From contig NZ_CP019402.1 in the NCBI RefSeq assembly GCF_002024505.1, positions 806,001-870,000 on the forward strand: 64,000 nucleotides of DNA, read 5' to 3'. Under the pieces are notes generated by a model. That model was not told the origin of the DNA, ran no database searches, and saw only the letters and a list, made by a program, of their open reading frames with translations. Position 1 is the stretch's first letter. Every line of letters starts with the position of its first letter. Below, in pieces: positions 34,499 through 42,863 of the stretch. A program made the position numbers and the translations under genes. This stretch comes from Plantibacter flavus. GTDB taxonomy: Bacteria > Actinomycetota > Actinomycetes > Actinomycetales > Microbacteriaceae.

Positions 34499-35479
34499 AT
34501 GACGACCACCACTGACGAAGCGGGTCGCACGCAGCAGCGTGCGACCCCGACACCCCCGGCCGGTCCCTCGCGGACCGCCGGTGGGCGTCGGCGGCGCACC
34601 TTCACGGTGCGCCGCGGCTTCGGCCTCCTCGCCTTCCTCGCCCCCGCGTTCATCTTCGTGGCGATCTTCATCTACTACCCGATGATCGCCGGCTCGCAGA
34701 TGGCGTTCCGTAACTGGAACCTCGCCAACCTCACCGACACCTCGTGGGTGGGCTTCGCCAACTTCCTGGCCGTCTTCGCCGACCCGGCCTTCGGCAGGGT
34801 CGTCGCGAACACCGTGCTCTGGGTGGTGGCCTCGATCGTCCCGCAGTTCGTCATCGGCTTCGGCATCGCCCTGTGGCTGCGACGGAGGTTCCGTTTCCGC
34901 GGTCTCTACCAGGCGATGATCTTCTTCCCGTGGGCCATCTCGGGCTTCCTCATCGGCATCCTGTTCCGCTGGATGTTCAACAGCGAGTTCGGCGTGATCA
35001 ACGACCTGCTCCAGAAGGTCGGGTTGATCGACACCCCGATCCCGTGGTTGGCCGACCCGAACACCGCGATGTTCGCCGTCATCGTCGCGAACGTCTGGTA
35101 CGGCGTCACGTTCTTCGCGATCATGATCCTCGCCGCGCTGCAGTCGGTGCCGGAGGACCTCTTCGAGGCCGCAGCGCTCGACGGCGCGGGCAAGGCGCGC
35201 ATGCTCTTCCAGATCACGATCCCGTACATCCGTACGACGCTCGCCCTCACGGTGCTGCTCCGGGTCATCTGGATCTTCAACTTCCCCGACATCATCTACG
35301 GCATGACGGGCGGTGGTCCGGCGAATCAGACCCACATCCTCACCACCTGGATGATCGCGACCACCCAGCGCGGCGACTACGGCCGGGCCTCCGCGATCGG
35401 ACTCATCGTCGTCGCGATCCTGCTGGTGTTCACCGCGTTCTACCTGCTGTCCATGCGTGAGAAGAAGGTGAAGGCATGA
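34499..35479 (+). CDS. CUT1-type ABC permease 1 (MalF/UgpA-like)
   Basis: 326 residues. About 40 disordered, basic residues precede six membrane helices. The EAA loop is in DLFEAAALDGAGKARMLFQI, and MTGGGPANQT is a hallmark of MalF-type sugar permeases. Its gene overlaps the next permease gene by four bases. No ATPase gene is in the operon, so a shared ATPase such as MsiK elsewhere is likely. Confidence 0.94.
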   Translation: MTTTTDEAGRTQQRATPTPPAGPSRTAGGRRRRTFTVRRGFGLLAFLAPAFIFVAIFIYYPMIAGSQMAFRNWNLANLTDTSWVGFANFLAVFADPAFGRVVANTVLWVVASIVPQFVIGFGIALWLRRRFRFRGLYQAMIFFPWAISGFLIGILFRWMFNSEFGVINDLLQKVGLIDTPIPWLADPNTAMFAVIVANVWYGVTFFAIMILAALQSVPEDLFEAAALDGAGKARMLFQITIPYIRTTLALTVLLRVIWIFNFPDIIYGMTGGGPANQTHILTTWMIATTQRGDYGRASAIGLIVVAILLVFTAFYLLSMREKKVKA

Positions 35480-36312
35480 TCGACCAGGAGACCCGGACGG
35501 CGAAGGTCGTCAAATTCCTCTTCCTCGGGCTCTGGCTCGTCATCACGGTGTTCCCGCTGTACTGGATCGTCGTCACCTCGTTCAAGAAGCCGGGCGCGAT
35601 CTTCTCCTACCCGCTGACGTACTGGCCGGAGGTGTTCTCGATCGAGAACTATCTCGGTCTGTTCAGCAAGGCGCAGTTCGGCACCTACGTCGTCAACAGC
35701 CTCATCGTGGCGACGATCGCAGCCCTCGTGGCGACCTTCATCTCGATGTTGTCGGCCTACGTGTTGGCGCGGTTCGAGTTCCGGAGCAAGGGAGCGATCC
35801 TGCTGGCGTTCCTCGCCACGCAGATGATCCCGTCGTTCATCGCACTCGGCCCGCTCTACCTGCTGATGACGCAGCTCAAGCTCGTCGACAACCGGTTCGG
35901 GCTCATCCTCATCTACATCGCGGTGTGCATCCCGTTCTGCACCGTCATGCTCCGAGGGTTCTTCGAGAACATCCCCGACGCCCTCGAGGAGGCGGCCATG
36001 ATCGACGGCTGCTCGCGGTTCGGCGCGCTCTTCCGGGTGCTCGTCCCGGTGCTGAAGCCCGGGATCGTCGCGGCGTTCATCTTCAACTTCGTGAACTGTT
36101 GGAACGAGCTGTTCCTCTCGGTGACGCTCATCAACAGCGATGCGAACAAGACGATCCCGACGGCGCTCAACGGCTTCATCACGAGCTACAACATCGACTG
36201 GGGCTCCATGTCGGCGGCCGCCGTGCTGACGATCATCCCGACGATGGTGCTGTTCGCGTTCGCGAGCCGGTACATCGTGCAGGGCCTGACCGCGGGAGCG
36301 GTGAAGGGCTGA
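35476..36312 (+). CDS. CUT1-type ABC permease 2 (MalG/UgpE-like)
   Basis: 278 residues with six membrane helices. The EAA loop DALEEAAMIDGCSRFGALFR and the segment FVNCWNELFLSVTLI are typical of MalG-type permeases. It ends the operon and is followed after 30 bases by a strong hairpin. The partner is the permease gene overlapping its start. Confidence 0.94.
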   Translation: MIDQETRTAKVVKFLFLGLWLVITVFPLYWIVVTSFKKPGAIFSYPLTYWPEVFSIENYLGLFSKAQFGTYVVNSLIVATIAALVATFISMLSAYVLARFEFRSKGAILLAFLATQMIPSFIALGPLYLLMTQLKLVDNRFGLILIYIAVCIPFCTVMLRGFFENIPDALEEAAMIDGCSRFGALFRVLVPVLKPGIVAAFIFNFVNCWNELFLSVTLINSDANKTIPTALNGFITSYNIDWGSMSAAAVLTIIPTMVLFAFASRYIVQGLTAGAVKG

Positions 36313-36342
36313 ACCCGCTCATTCGCCCGAACATGGGCGAAC

Positions 36343-36380
36343 CGACGCCCGTTCGCCCATTCCTGGGCGAGCGGGCGTCG
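36343..36380 (+). terminator. Terminator of the PLP enzyme-ABC operon
   Basis: A 17-bp stem with one U-G pair and a TTCC loop, 30 bases after the last permease stop. A second weaker copy of TCGCCC/GGGCGA lies just upstream. Confidence 0.7.
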
Positions 36381-36457
36381 TCACGGGCGGCCCTCGGTGA
36401 ATCTGGAAGCCCGCTGATAGTTTGACGCTCTAGCGAACTGCAGGTGGAAGATGAACC

Positions 36458-37450
36458 ATGTTCGGTTCGAAGCAGACGACGAGGTCACTCCGCTACGCCC
36501 GCTACGGCGGGCCCGACGTACTCGAGTTCATCGAGTCCGAGATGCCGCATCCCAGATGGGGCGAGGTCGTGGTCGACGTCCTCGCAAGCGGCATCAACCA
36601 CATCGAGGCGTTCGTCCGCGAGGGGCACCTCGCCGAGACGGTGCCGATCGAGCTGCCGACGGGACAGGGGAGCGACTTCGCCGGGTTGGTCCGCGAGGTC
36701 GGAACCGGGGTCGAGGGCTGGAAACGCGGCGACGAGGTGATCGGGCACGCCGTCCGCGGCGCGCACGCCACTCAGGTCGTCGTCCCGGCGTCGTCCCTCG
36801 TCCGCAAGCCGAAGCGCGTGAGCTGGGAGGAGGCCGGCGGGCTCTACCTCGCTGGACTGACGGCGCTGGACACGCTCGACGGGCTGCACCTCAAGCAGGG
36901 CGACACCCTCGTCATCTCGGCGGCGGCCGGCGGCGTCGGGAACATCGAGGCGCAACTGGCGAAGTTCGCGGGCGTGCGGGTCATCGGCACCTGCGGTGAG
37001 CGCAATCACGACTTCCTCCGTGAACAGGGCGTCAAACCGGTCGTCTACGGCGAGGGCATGGCTGATCGGATCCGCACGCTCGCGCCAGAGGGCGTGACGG
37101 CGTTCATCGACAACTTCGGTCAGGACGGTCAAGAGCTCGCGTTCGAACTCGGTGTCCCGCCGGAGAAGTACCGGTCGAGCGAGGATCGGAAGGCCATCGA
37201 GCTCGCCGCACTCGAGCCGGACGAGGAGTTCTCGGCGCACGCCACGAAGCAGCTGCAACGCCTCGCGGACTACGCCGCCGACCACGCGTTGAAGGTCGTC
37301 GTCTCGGCGTTCTACCCGTTCGACCTGATCATCGACGCGTTCGAGGATCTCGAGCGGTTGCACGCGCGGGGCAAGATCATCGTCGGCATGCGTCCGGCGA
37401 ACCCGGAGCGCATCGTCAAACAGCGAGACCTGCACGACGCCAGGCCCTGA
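36458..37450 (+). CDS. NADP-dependent quinone oxidoreductase-like protein (MDR)
   Basis: 330 residues. It is a zinc-free medium-chain dehydrogenase: the alcohol dehydrogenase zinc ligands are absent and the nucleotide site is AAAGGVGNIEAQLAK. The start RYARYGGPDVLEFIE is typical of quinone oxidoreductase/crotonyl-CoA reductase-like members. GGTGGAAG precedes the ATG at 36458. It has its own leader between the terminator at 36343-36380 and repeat element C. The substrate is unknown. Confidence 0.88.
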   Translation: MFGSKQTTRSLRYARYGGPDVLEFIESEMPHPRWGEVVVDVLASGINHIEAFVREGHLAETVPIELPTGQGSDFAGLVREVGTGVEGWKRGDEVIGHAVRGAHATQVVVPASSLVRKPKRVSWEEAGGLYLAGLTALDTLDGLHLKQGDTLVISAAAGGVGNIEAQLAKFAGVRVIGTCGERNHDFLREQGVKPVVYGEGMADRIRTLAPEGVTAFIDNFGQDGQELAFELGVPPEKYRSSEDRKAIELAALEPDEEFSAHATKQLQRLADYAADHALKVVVSAFYPFDLIIDAFEDLERLHARGKIIVGMRPANPERIVKQRDLHDARP

Positions 37451-37457
37451 CGACGGT

Positions 37458-37620
37458 CAGCGCGGTGCGCTGGCCCGAGACGTCGGGTTCCGGCGCCAGC
37501 GCGGTGCGCTGAACCGAGATGCACGGTTCCGGCCTAGGCGCGGGTCTCGCGCATGAGCGCGACCCTCCGGAGACCCGCGCTCGCGCGTGTGGGGCGCGCT
37601 CGCGTCAGCGCACCGCGCTG
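37458..37620. repeat. Palindromic mosaic element C
   Basis: Three cores: two direct (37458-37472, 37497-37511) and one inverted (37606-37620). The block CCCTCCGGAGACCCGCGCTC near 37564 matches element B. The element fills the space between the quinone oxidoreductase-like gene and a 46-codon gene on the other strand. Confidence 0.78.
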
Positions 37621-37645
37621 GCGACCGGAAAGGAAGGGCGGTCGG

Positions 37646-37786
37646 CTAGTTGAAGATGAAGCCGAGGACGGTCGCGCCGCCTCCACCGAGGACGAGCGCG
37701 ACGACGAGGACCCAGGCGATGAGCCGCTGACGACGCTTGCGCTGCTCGCCCCATTCGGCCAGTTCCCGGTCTTCGCTGCTGCTCAT
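37646..37786 (-). CDS. 46-residue single-pass membrane protein
   Basis: The frame from ATG at 37786 to TAG at 37646 encodes MSSSEDRELAEWGEQRKRRQ, a charged cytoplasmic head, followed by one 23-residue hydrophobic helix (LIAWVLVVALVLGGGGATVL) ending GFIFN. The positive-inside rule places the N-terminus in the cytoplasm. Third positions are GC-rich and GGCTGGGG precedes the start. It lies between element C and the YhgE/Pip gene. I do not recognise a family. Confidence 0.6.
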   Translation of the reverse strand: MSSSEDRELAEWGEQRKRRQRLIAWVLVVALVLGGGGATVLGFIFN

Positions 37787-37820
37787 CACCCCAGCCTACC
37801 GGCGGGGTGCTCGCCCGGCA

Positions 37821-39863
37821 TCAGGTGACGGCCGGGACGAGGGCCTTCACCGACGTGGTCCTCGCCCGGGCGATCGCGAACGTCGTGGCGGCGAGCGATC
37901 CGAGGAGCCAGAGGACGAGGCCGACGACGCCGGCCGCTGCTCCCGCGTCACCGATCGCGATCGCCTGCAGACCGCCGAGAGCCGGTGCGATCGGCAGGAA
38001 CGCGAGGATCTGGTCCAGCACCTGCGGAGCGGTCGCGATGATCCCGGTCGCCAGACCGACGAGCGCGACGATCATCGAGATGAACCGACCTGCACCACCG
38101 AACAGGGCGTTCAGTGCCTGGTTGGCGGCGGCGAAGACGAGCCCTGCGAGGACGGCGACCCCGGCGAAGCCGAGCCAGCCGCCCGCGTCGAGGTCCAGCA
38201 GCGGTGCGGTGATGACGGCGACGAGTAGGCCCTGCAGCATCCCGATCGCTCCGGCCGGGACGAAGGCCCCGAGCGCGAGCCGCAGCGATGAGCGGGTGGA
38301 TCCGAACGCCCGCACGGGCACCGGCCGCAGCACGAGGAAGCTCGCGAGCGCACCCAGCCAGAGGGCGAGGACGGCGTAGAAGGGAGCGCTGTTCGTGCCA
38401 AAGGACACCGTCGCCGAATCGCCGGCCGAGACCGGGTCGGCGACGACGTCCGCGAGCGTCTGTCGGTCGGAGCTCGTGTAGGTCGGCAGGCTGTCGACCG
38501 CGCTCTGCAGACCGGACGCGAGCGAGGTGATTCCGCCGGACAGGGTGCCGGCGCCCGAAGCGAGCTGGTTCGACGCGTCGGCGAGCTGGGTCGTACCGGT
38601 CGCCGACTGCGCCGCGCCGTCGGCGAGTGCGGACGCCCCCGTCTGCAGTTGCGTCGTCCCGGAGGCGGCTTTGGACGCACCATCGGCGAGGCCTGCCGCT
38701 CCGGCCGCGATCTGCGCCGCCGCGGTGTTGATCTTGGCGATGCCGTCGACGAGTGCGGGCATGCCGGAGGAGAACTGCTTGGTCGTCGTCGCCAGCGATG
38801 TGGTGCCGGGATACCCGGTCGAGACGTCGCCGTCGGTGAGGGCGGTGGCGGTGCCGACGGTCGTGAGGATGTCCTTGCACAGCGTCGGGTCGATCGCCGT
38901 CAGCGCTGCCGCCTTCACCGGGTCCAGGCAGCGAGCCGCCACGGACGTCGCCGCAGCCTTCGTCGCGTCGGCGACGCGGGAGGTTCCGGTCGCCGCCTCG
39001 GCGAGCCCATTGGCCCCACCGACCAGCCCCGGGTTGTCCGCGCTCCCGTCACCCTGCGTCCCGGCGTACAGCGTCGCCGCTCCGCTGGCGAGCTGGCTCG
39101 CGCCGCCGCTCAGTTGCGACGCACCGGACGAGAGCTGCGTGGCGCCGTCGGCCAGCGCATCCACCCCGTCGCTCAGCTGCGTCGCACCCGACGACAACTG
39201 CGTCGCGCCCGTGGCCAGCTGCGTGGTGCCGTTCGCGAGTTGCTGCGCACCCTGCGCGAGCGAGAGTCCGCCCGTCGAGAGTTGCTTCGCACCGTCGGCG
39301 GCCTCACCGAGCTGGTCGTGGAGGGTGTTGAACCCGACGTAGACGTTCTCGAGGTAGGTGGTGGTGAGCTGCCGACCGAGGAGCGAAGCCGCGGTCTGCG
39401 TGATCGTCTGGGAGATGGCGTCGTCGACGAGCTTGCTGCGGTCGCTCGTCGTGACGTCGAGGCGGGCGCGCTCGGCGTCGGCGGCGTCGCCGGAGAACGA
39501 GGTCGCGGCCTTCGAGAAGTTCTCCGGGATCGTCACGACCGCCGTGTACGAACCGTCGGCGAGGCCGGCCTTCGCGTCGGACGCGTCGGTGATGACCCAG
39601 GTGTAGTTGGTCTTCTGGTCGCCGTCGACGAGGCCCGCGGAGAGCTGGCGTCCGAGCGGCACGGTCTGGCCGTCGACGGTGACCGGCTTGTCGTCGTTCA
39701 CGATGGCGGCGGTCACCTGACCGAGTCGTTCCGTCGGGTTCCACAGGGCCCAGACGAGTCCACCCGCGATGACGAGCGGCACGAGGATGAGGCCGATGAT
39801 CGAGACGACCGTGATGCCCTTGCCGGAGCGGGCCCGTTCGAGGCGGTTCAGGATGGTGCTCAT
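37821..39863 (-). CDS. YhgE/Pip-type membrane protein, second copy
   Basis: 680 residues with the same plan as the protein at 7243-9120. There is one N-terminal helix, a YhgE/Pip domain, and a long extracytoplasmic section of repeats such as QLSSGATQLSDGVDAL, predicted to form extended helices. About six ABC-2-type membrane helices end the protein. The start overlaps the stop of the MMPL gene by four bases, so the two are made together. Two cysteines in the outside domain (in ARCLDPVK and PTLCKDIL) may form a disulphide. The role is probably envelope export or lipid handling, by association with MMPL. Confidence 0.88.
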   Translation of the reverse strand: MSTILNRLERARSGKGITVVSIIGLILVPLVIAGGLVWALWNPTERLGQVTAAIVNDDKPVTVDGQTVPLGRQLSAGLVDGDQKTNYTWVITDASDAKAGLADGSYTAVVTIPENFSKAATSFSGDAADAERARLDVTTSDRSKLVDDAISQTITQTAASLLGRQLTTTYLENVYVGFNTLHDQLGEAADGAKQLSTGGLSLAQGAQQLANGTTQLATGATQLSSGATQLSDGVDALADGATQLSSGASQLSGGASQLASGAATLYAGTQGDGSADNPGLVGGANGLAEAATGTSRVADATKAAATSVAARCLDPVKAAALTAIDPTLCKDILTTVGTATALTDGDVSTGYPGTTSLATTTKQFSSGMPALVDGIAKINTAAAQIAAGAAGLADGASKAASGTTQLQTGASALADGAAQSATGTTQLADASNQLASGAGTLSGGITSLASGLQSAVDSLPTYTSSDRQTLADVVADPVSAGDSATVSFGTNSAPFYAVLALWLGALASFLVLRPVPVRAFGSTRSSLRLALGAFVPAGAIGMLQGLLVAVITAPLLDLDAGGWLGFAGVAVLAGLVFAAANQALNALFGGAGRFISMIVALVGLATGIIATAPQVLDQILAFLPIAPALGGLQAIAIGDAGAAAGVVGLVLWLLGSLAATTFAIARARTTSVKALVPAVT

Positions 39864-42712
39864 GCGTCGACCTTCGATTCAGCGATGGCGGTGGGAGTGG
39901 ACGTGGTGGTGGAGGCGGTGCGGTCGAGGTCGAGCACCTCGGCCGTCGTGGTCGGCAGGACGTCGGCGAGCGAGGACGCGTCAGCGGTGCCGACGACGAT
40001 CGTGAGCGGCCGGCGCGTGCGCTCCGCGGCCCTGGTCGCCGTCAGGAGGCGCTCGTACAGTCCGCGTCTCGTGTCGTCGTCCGGCACGGTGTCGACCCCG
40101 TCGAGGACGATGACGGCGGGGCGTTCGGCCAGCGCCGTGGCGAGTGTCCCGACGGGTTCGCCGTGGTCGAGACGGACGTACGCGACGCGGGACCGCACCG
40201 CCCCGGCGCGGACCGGCAGGACCAGACCGGCGACCTTGAGGCGGCCGTGGTCGGGTTCGAGGCGACCGGCCAGTGTCAGCAGGAGGGCGGTGACCGAGAC
40301 CGGGCGCGTGCCCTGCACCGCGAGCACGCCGCCGACGGCGACGGTCGTGTCGACGTCCTCGTACAGCGGTCCGTCCGCACCGGCCAGGGTGACTCCCGCG
40401 GCGGCGATGGCGACCTCGTCACCGTTGCGCCACTCGCGCAGCTCGAGTTCGCGCTGCAGCCCCTCGCCCTCGACGTCGAAGGACGGCAGGATGCGGTCGA
40501 GCCACTTCGGCAGGTACCAGGCGTGGTCGCCGAGGAGCGCGAGCACCGCCGGCACGAGGGTCATGCGCACGATGAACGCGTCGACGAAGACGCCGACCGC
40601 GAGCCCGAGGGCGATGGGCTTGATGTTCGTGTCGCCCTCGGGCACGAAGGCGGCGAAGACCGCGAACATGATGACGGCCGCGGCGGTGACGACCTTCGCC
40701 GAGCCGAGGAAGCCGGTCTCGACGGATCGCTTCGCGAGTCCTGAATGGACGAAGTCCTCGCGCATCCGGGAGACGAGGAAGACCTCGTAGTCCATCGCGA
40801 GCCCGAACAGGACACCCATGAGGATGATCGGCATGAAGCTGATCACCGGACCGGTCCTCGCGACGTGGAGGGCCTCGGCGAACACGCCGTGCTCGAAGAC
40901 GAGGGCCACGACGCCGAACGACGCGGCGACCGACAGCAGGTAGCCGAGGGTCGCCTTGATCGGGACCCAGATGGAGCGGAAGACCATCGTCAGGAGCACG
41001 AGCGAGAGGCCGACGACGATGAGGCCGAAGGGGAGGAGGGCGCCGCCGAGGCGGTCGGAGATGTCGATGCCGATGGCCGTGAACCCGGTGACCTGGAGGT
41101 CGACGCCGTACTCGTCCTGGAAGTACTGGTGCAGTCCCCGGATCTCGGCGACGAGGTCCTTCGTCGCCTGGGAGTCGGGACTGCCGCTCGGGATGACCTG
41201 GATGATGCCGGTGTCGGCCGTCGCGTTCGGGGTGGCGAGCGGGACGGCGGCGACGCCGTCGAGTCCCTCGATCTCCTGCTTGAGGTCGGCCATGAGTCCG
41301 AGCGGGTCGGTACTGCCGACGATGCCGCCGGTGACGATGAGCGGCCCGTTGAAGCCCTCACCGAAGTGCTCGGAGACGAGGTCGTACGTCGTGCGGGCTC
41401 CGTCGCCCTCCGGCAGCGAACCGGCGTCGGGGAGCGCGAGTCGGAGCGACAGGGCGGGGATGGCGAGGGCGCCCAGGACGGCGACGACGGCGACGATCGT
41501 GACGATGGGGAGTCGCGTGACGCCTCGCACCCAGCCGAGGAAGAAGCGGTTGGGGTGCCCTTCGACAGGCTCAGGGGCCGCGGTGTGGTGCTCAGGGACC
41601 GCGGTGTGGTGCTCAGGGACCGAGGCCTGTGGGACGTCGACCGGCTCGGCGGCGCCCCGGGCCGCCGCGCGCTTCCTGGCCCGCCTGGCCTTCGGCCGGA
41701 GGCGCTCGCCGGCGAAGCCGAGCATGGCCGGGATGAGGCTGAGCGAGATGACGACCGCGATCGCGACGCCGACCGCCGCGGCGACACCCATCGTCGTGAG
41801 GAACGGGATGTTCGCGACCGCGAGCCCGAGGAGGGCGATGATGACCGTGAGGCCCGCGAAGATGACGGCGGAACCGGCCGTCGCGGTCGCGCGGGCGGCC
41901 GACTCGGCAGGGTCGAGCCCGCTGCGCAGACCGTCCTGGTGTCTCGAGATGATGAACAGCGCGTAGTCGATGCCGACGGCCAGGCCGAGCATGAGCGCGA
42001 GCATCGGCGTCGTGGAGGAGATCGGCCCGAAGACCGTCGCCACGAAGATGAGCGCCATCGAGATGCCGACCCCGAGCAGGGCGGTGATGAGCGGCATGCC
42101 CGCGGCGAGGAAGGAGCCGAAGGTGAGGATGAGGACGACGAGCGCGACGACCACGCCGACGAGCTCGATGACACTCAACGTCGGGAGGCTGTTGCTGAAC
42201 AGCTGCCCGCCGAGGGAGGACTCCGCGCCGGCGGGGAGCGCTTTCGCGAGGCTCGCCTCCGCGTCCTCGACGTCACGGATGGTGGCGGCGGTGATGTCGG
42301 TCTGCGCCCCGTCGAACTGGATCGAGATGAGCGCCGCCCGCTGATCCTCCGAGACCGCCCCCGTCACGTTCTCGTCGAACGGGGAGACCGCCTGCTCCAC
42401 CTGCCCGATGTCGCCCAGGGCGGTGACGGCGTCGTCGATCGCCGATCGGACCCCGGCGTCCTCGACGGTGTCGCCCTCCGGTGCGACGACGATGATCTGC
42501 GCCGAGGCGCCGGCCACCTGCGGGAAGGTGTGGTCGAGCGAGTCGAGCGCCTCCTGCGACTCCGTGCCGGGGATGGAGAAGGCGTTGTCGGTGCCCTGGT
42601 TGAAGAGCAGCGCGCCGCCACCCGCGAGGGCGAGCACGGCGATCCAGAGGATCAGCACGAGCCTGCGGGCGCCGAACGCCCAGCGGCCGAGGGTGTAGAG
42701 CAGTGAGGACAC
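39860..42712 (-). CDS. MMPL-family RND transporter fused to a degenerate ABC ATPase domain
   Basis: 950 residues from GTG with AGGAG upstream. Residues 1-720 form an MMPL transporter: two sets of membrane helices, each preceded by an outside domain, with the proton-relay region PMLALMLGLAVGIDYALFII and the second-half match ILMGVLFGLAMDYEVFLVSR. Residues of about 745-930 look like an ABC nucleotide-binding domain. GGVLAVQGTRPVSVTALLLT replaces Walker A, TLAGRLEPDHGRLKVAG follows, and PAVIVLDGVDTV resembles Walker B. No GKS/T or LSGGQ is present. A linker between the halves encodes PEHHTAVPEHHTAAPEPVEG from an inserted repeat. Such a fused ATPase-like domain is unusual for MMPL proteins. Confidence 0.87.
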   Translation of the reverse strand: MSSLLYTLGRWAFGARRLVLILWIAVLALAGGGALLFNQGTDNAFSIPGTESQEALDSLDHTFPQVAGASAQIIVVAPEGDTVEDAGVRSAIDDAVTALGDIGQVEQAVSPFDENVTGAVSEDQRAALISIQFDGAQTDITAATIRDVEDAEASLAKALPAGAESSLGGQLFSNSLPTLSVIELVGVVVALVVLILTFGSFLAAGMPLITALLGVGISMALIFVATVFGPISSTTPMLALMLGLAVGIDYALFIISRHQDGLRSGLDPAESAARATATAGSAVIFAGLTVIIALLGLAVANIPFLTTMGVAAAVGVAIAVVISLSLIPAMLGFAGERLRPKARRARKRAAARGAAEPVDVPQASVPEHHTAVPEHHTAAPEPVEGHPNRFFLGWVRGVTRLPIVTIVAVVAVLGALAIPALSLRLALPDAGSLPEGDGARTTYDLVSEHFGEGFNGPLIVTGGIVGSTDPLGLMADLKQEIEGLDGVAAVPLATPNATADTGIIQVIPSGSPDSQATKDLVAEIRGLHQYFQDEYGVDLQVTGFTAIGIDISDRLGGALLPFGLIVVGLSLVLLTMVFRSIWVPIKATLGYLLSVAASFGVVALVFEHGVFAEALHVARTGPVISFMPIILMGVLFGLAMDYEVFLVSRMREDFVHSGLAKRSVETGFLGSAKVVTAAAVIMFAVFAAFVPEGDTNIKPIALGLAVGVFVDAFIVRMTLVPAVLALLGDHAWYLPKWLDRILPSFDVEGEGLQRELELREWRNGDEVAIAAAGVTLAGADGPLYEDVDTTVAVGGVLAVQGTRPVSVTALLLTLAGRLEPDHGRLKVAGLVLPVRAGAVRSRVAYVRLDHGEPVGTLATALAERPAVIVLDGVDTVPDDDTRRGLYERLLTATRAAERTRRPLTIVVGTADASSLADVLPTTTAEVLDLDRTASTTTSTPTAIAESKVDA
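41557..41621. repeat. Dispersed repeat inside the MMPL coding region
   Basis: A 24-base copy of the CCCTTCGACAGGCTCAGGG repeat (41557-41580) followed by two 21-base direct repeats (41580-41600, 41601-41621) that each end in CTCAGGGACC. They are read in frame as a His/Pro/Glu linker in the MMPL protein. Confidence 0.8.
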
Positions 42713-42776
42713 GCGTCGCTCCTAGGGAGGTCGGCGCTGCTTGCAGGCGAGCCGACGGAGAGGTTCGGACAGGATC

Positions 42777-42826
42777 GATACAGCGGTGTATCCGATACAC
42801 GACTGTATTGGATACAGTGGTGTATC
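42777..42826. promoter_or_regulatory. Three tandem TetR operators
   Basis: GATACA-N4-TGTATC occurs at 42777-42792 and 42811-42826, with GATACA-N4-TGTATT at 42794-42809 between them. The three start exactly 17 bases apart. They lie in the 151-base gap between the MMPL gene and the divergent TetR gene. Confidence 0.85.
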
Positions 42827-42863
42827 GGCAAGAAGTCGGTCGAGCTGTCAGTAAGGTGTCAGG

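Noticed and set aside
33203..35335. 710-codon minus-strand frame opposite the CUT1 importer
   Set aside because: The plus strand encodes an unmistakable binding protein and permease; the antisense product is low-complexity.
29539..37620. CRISPR array
   Set aside because: The repeats alternate in orientation, have no regular spacers and no cas genes are in the window.
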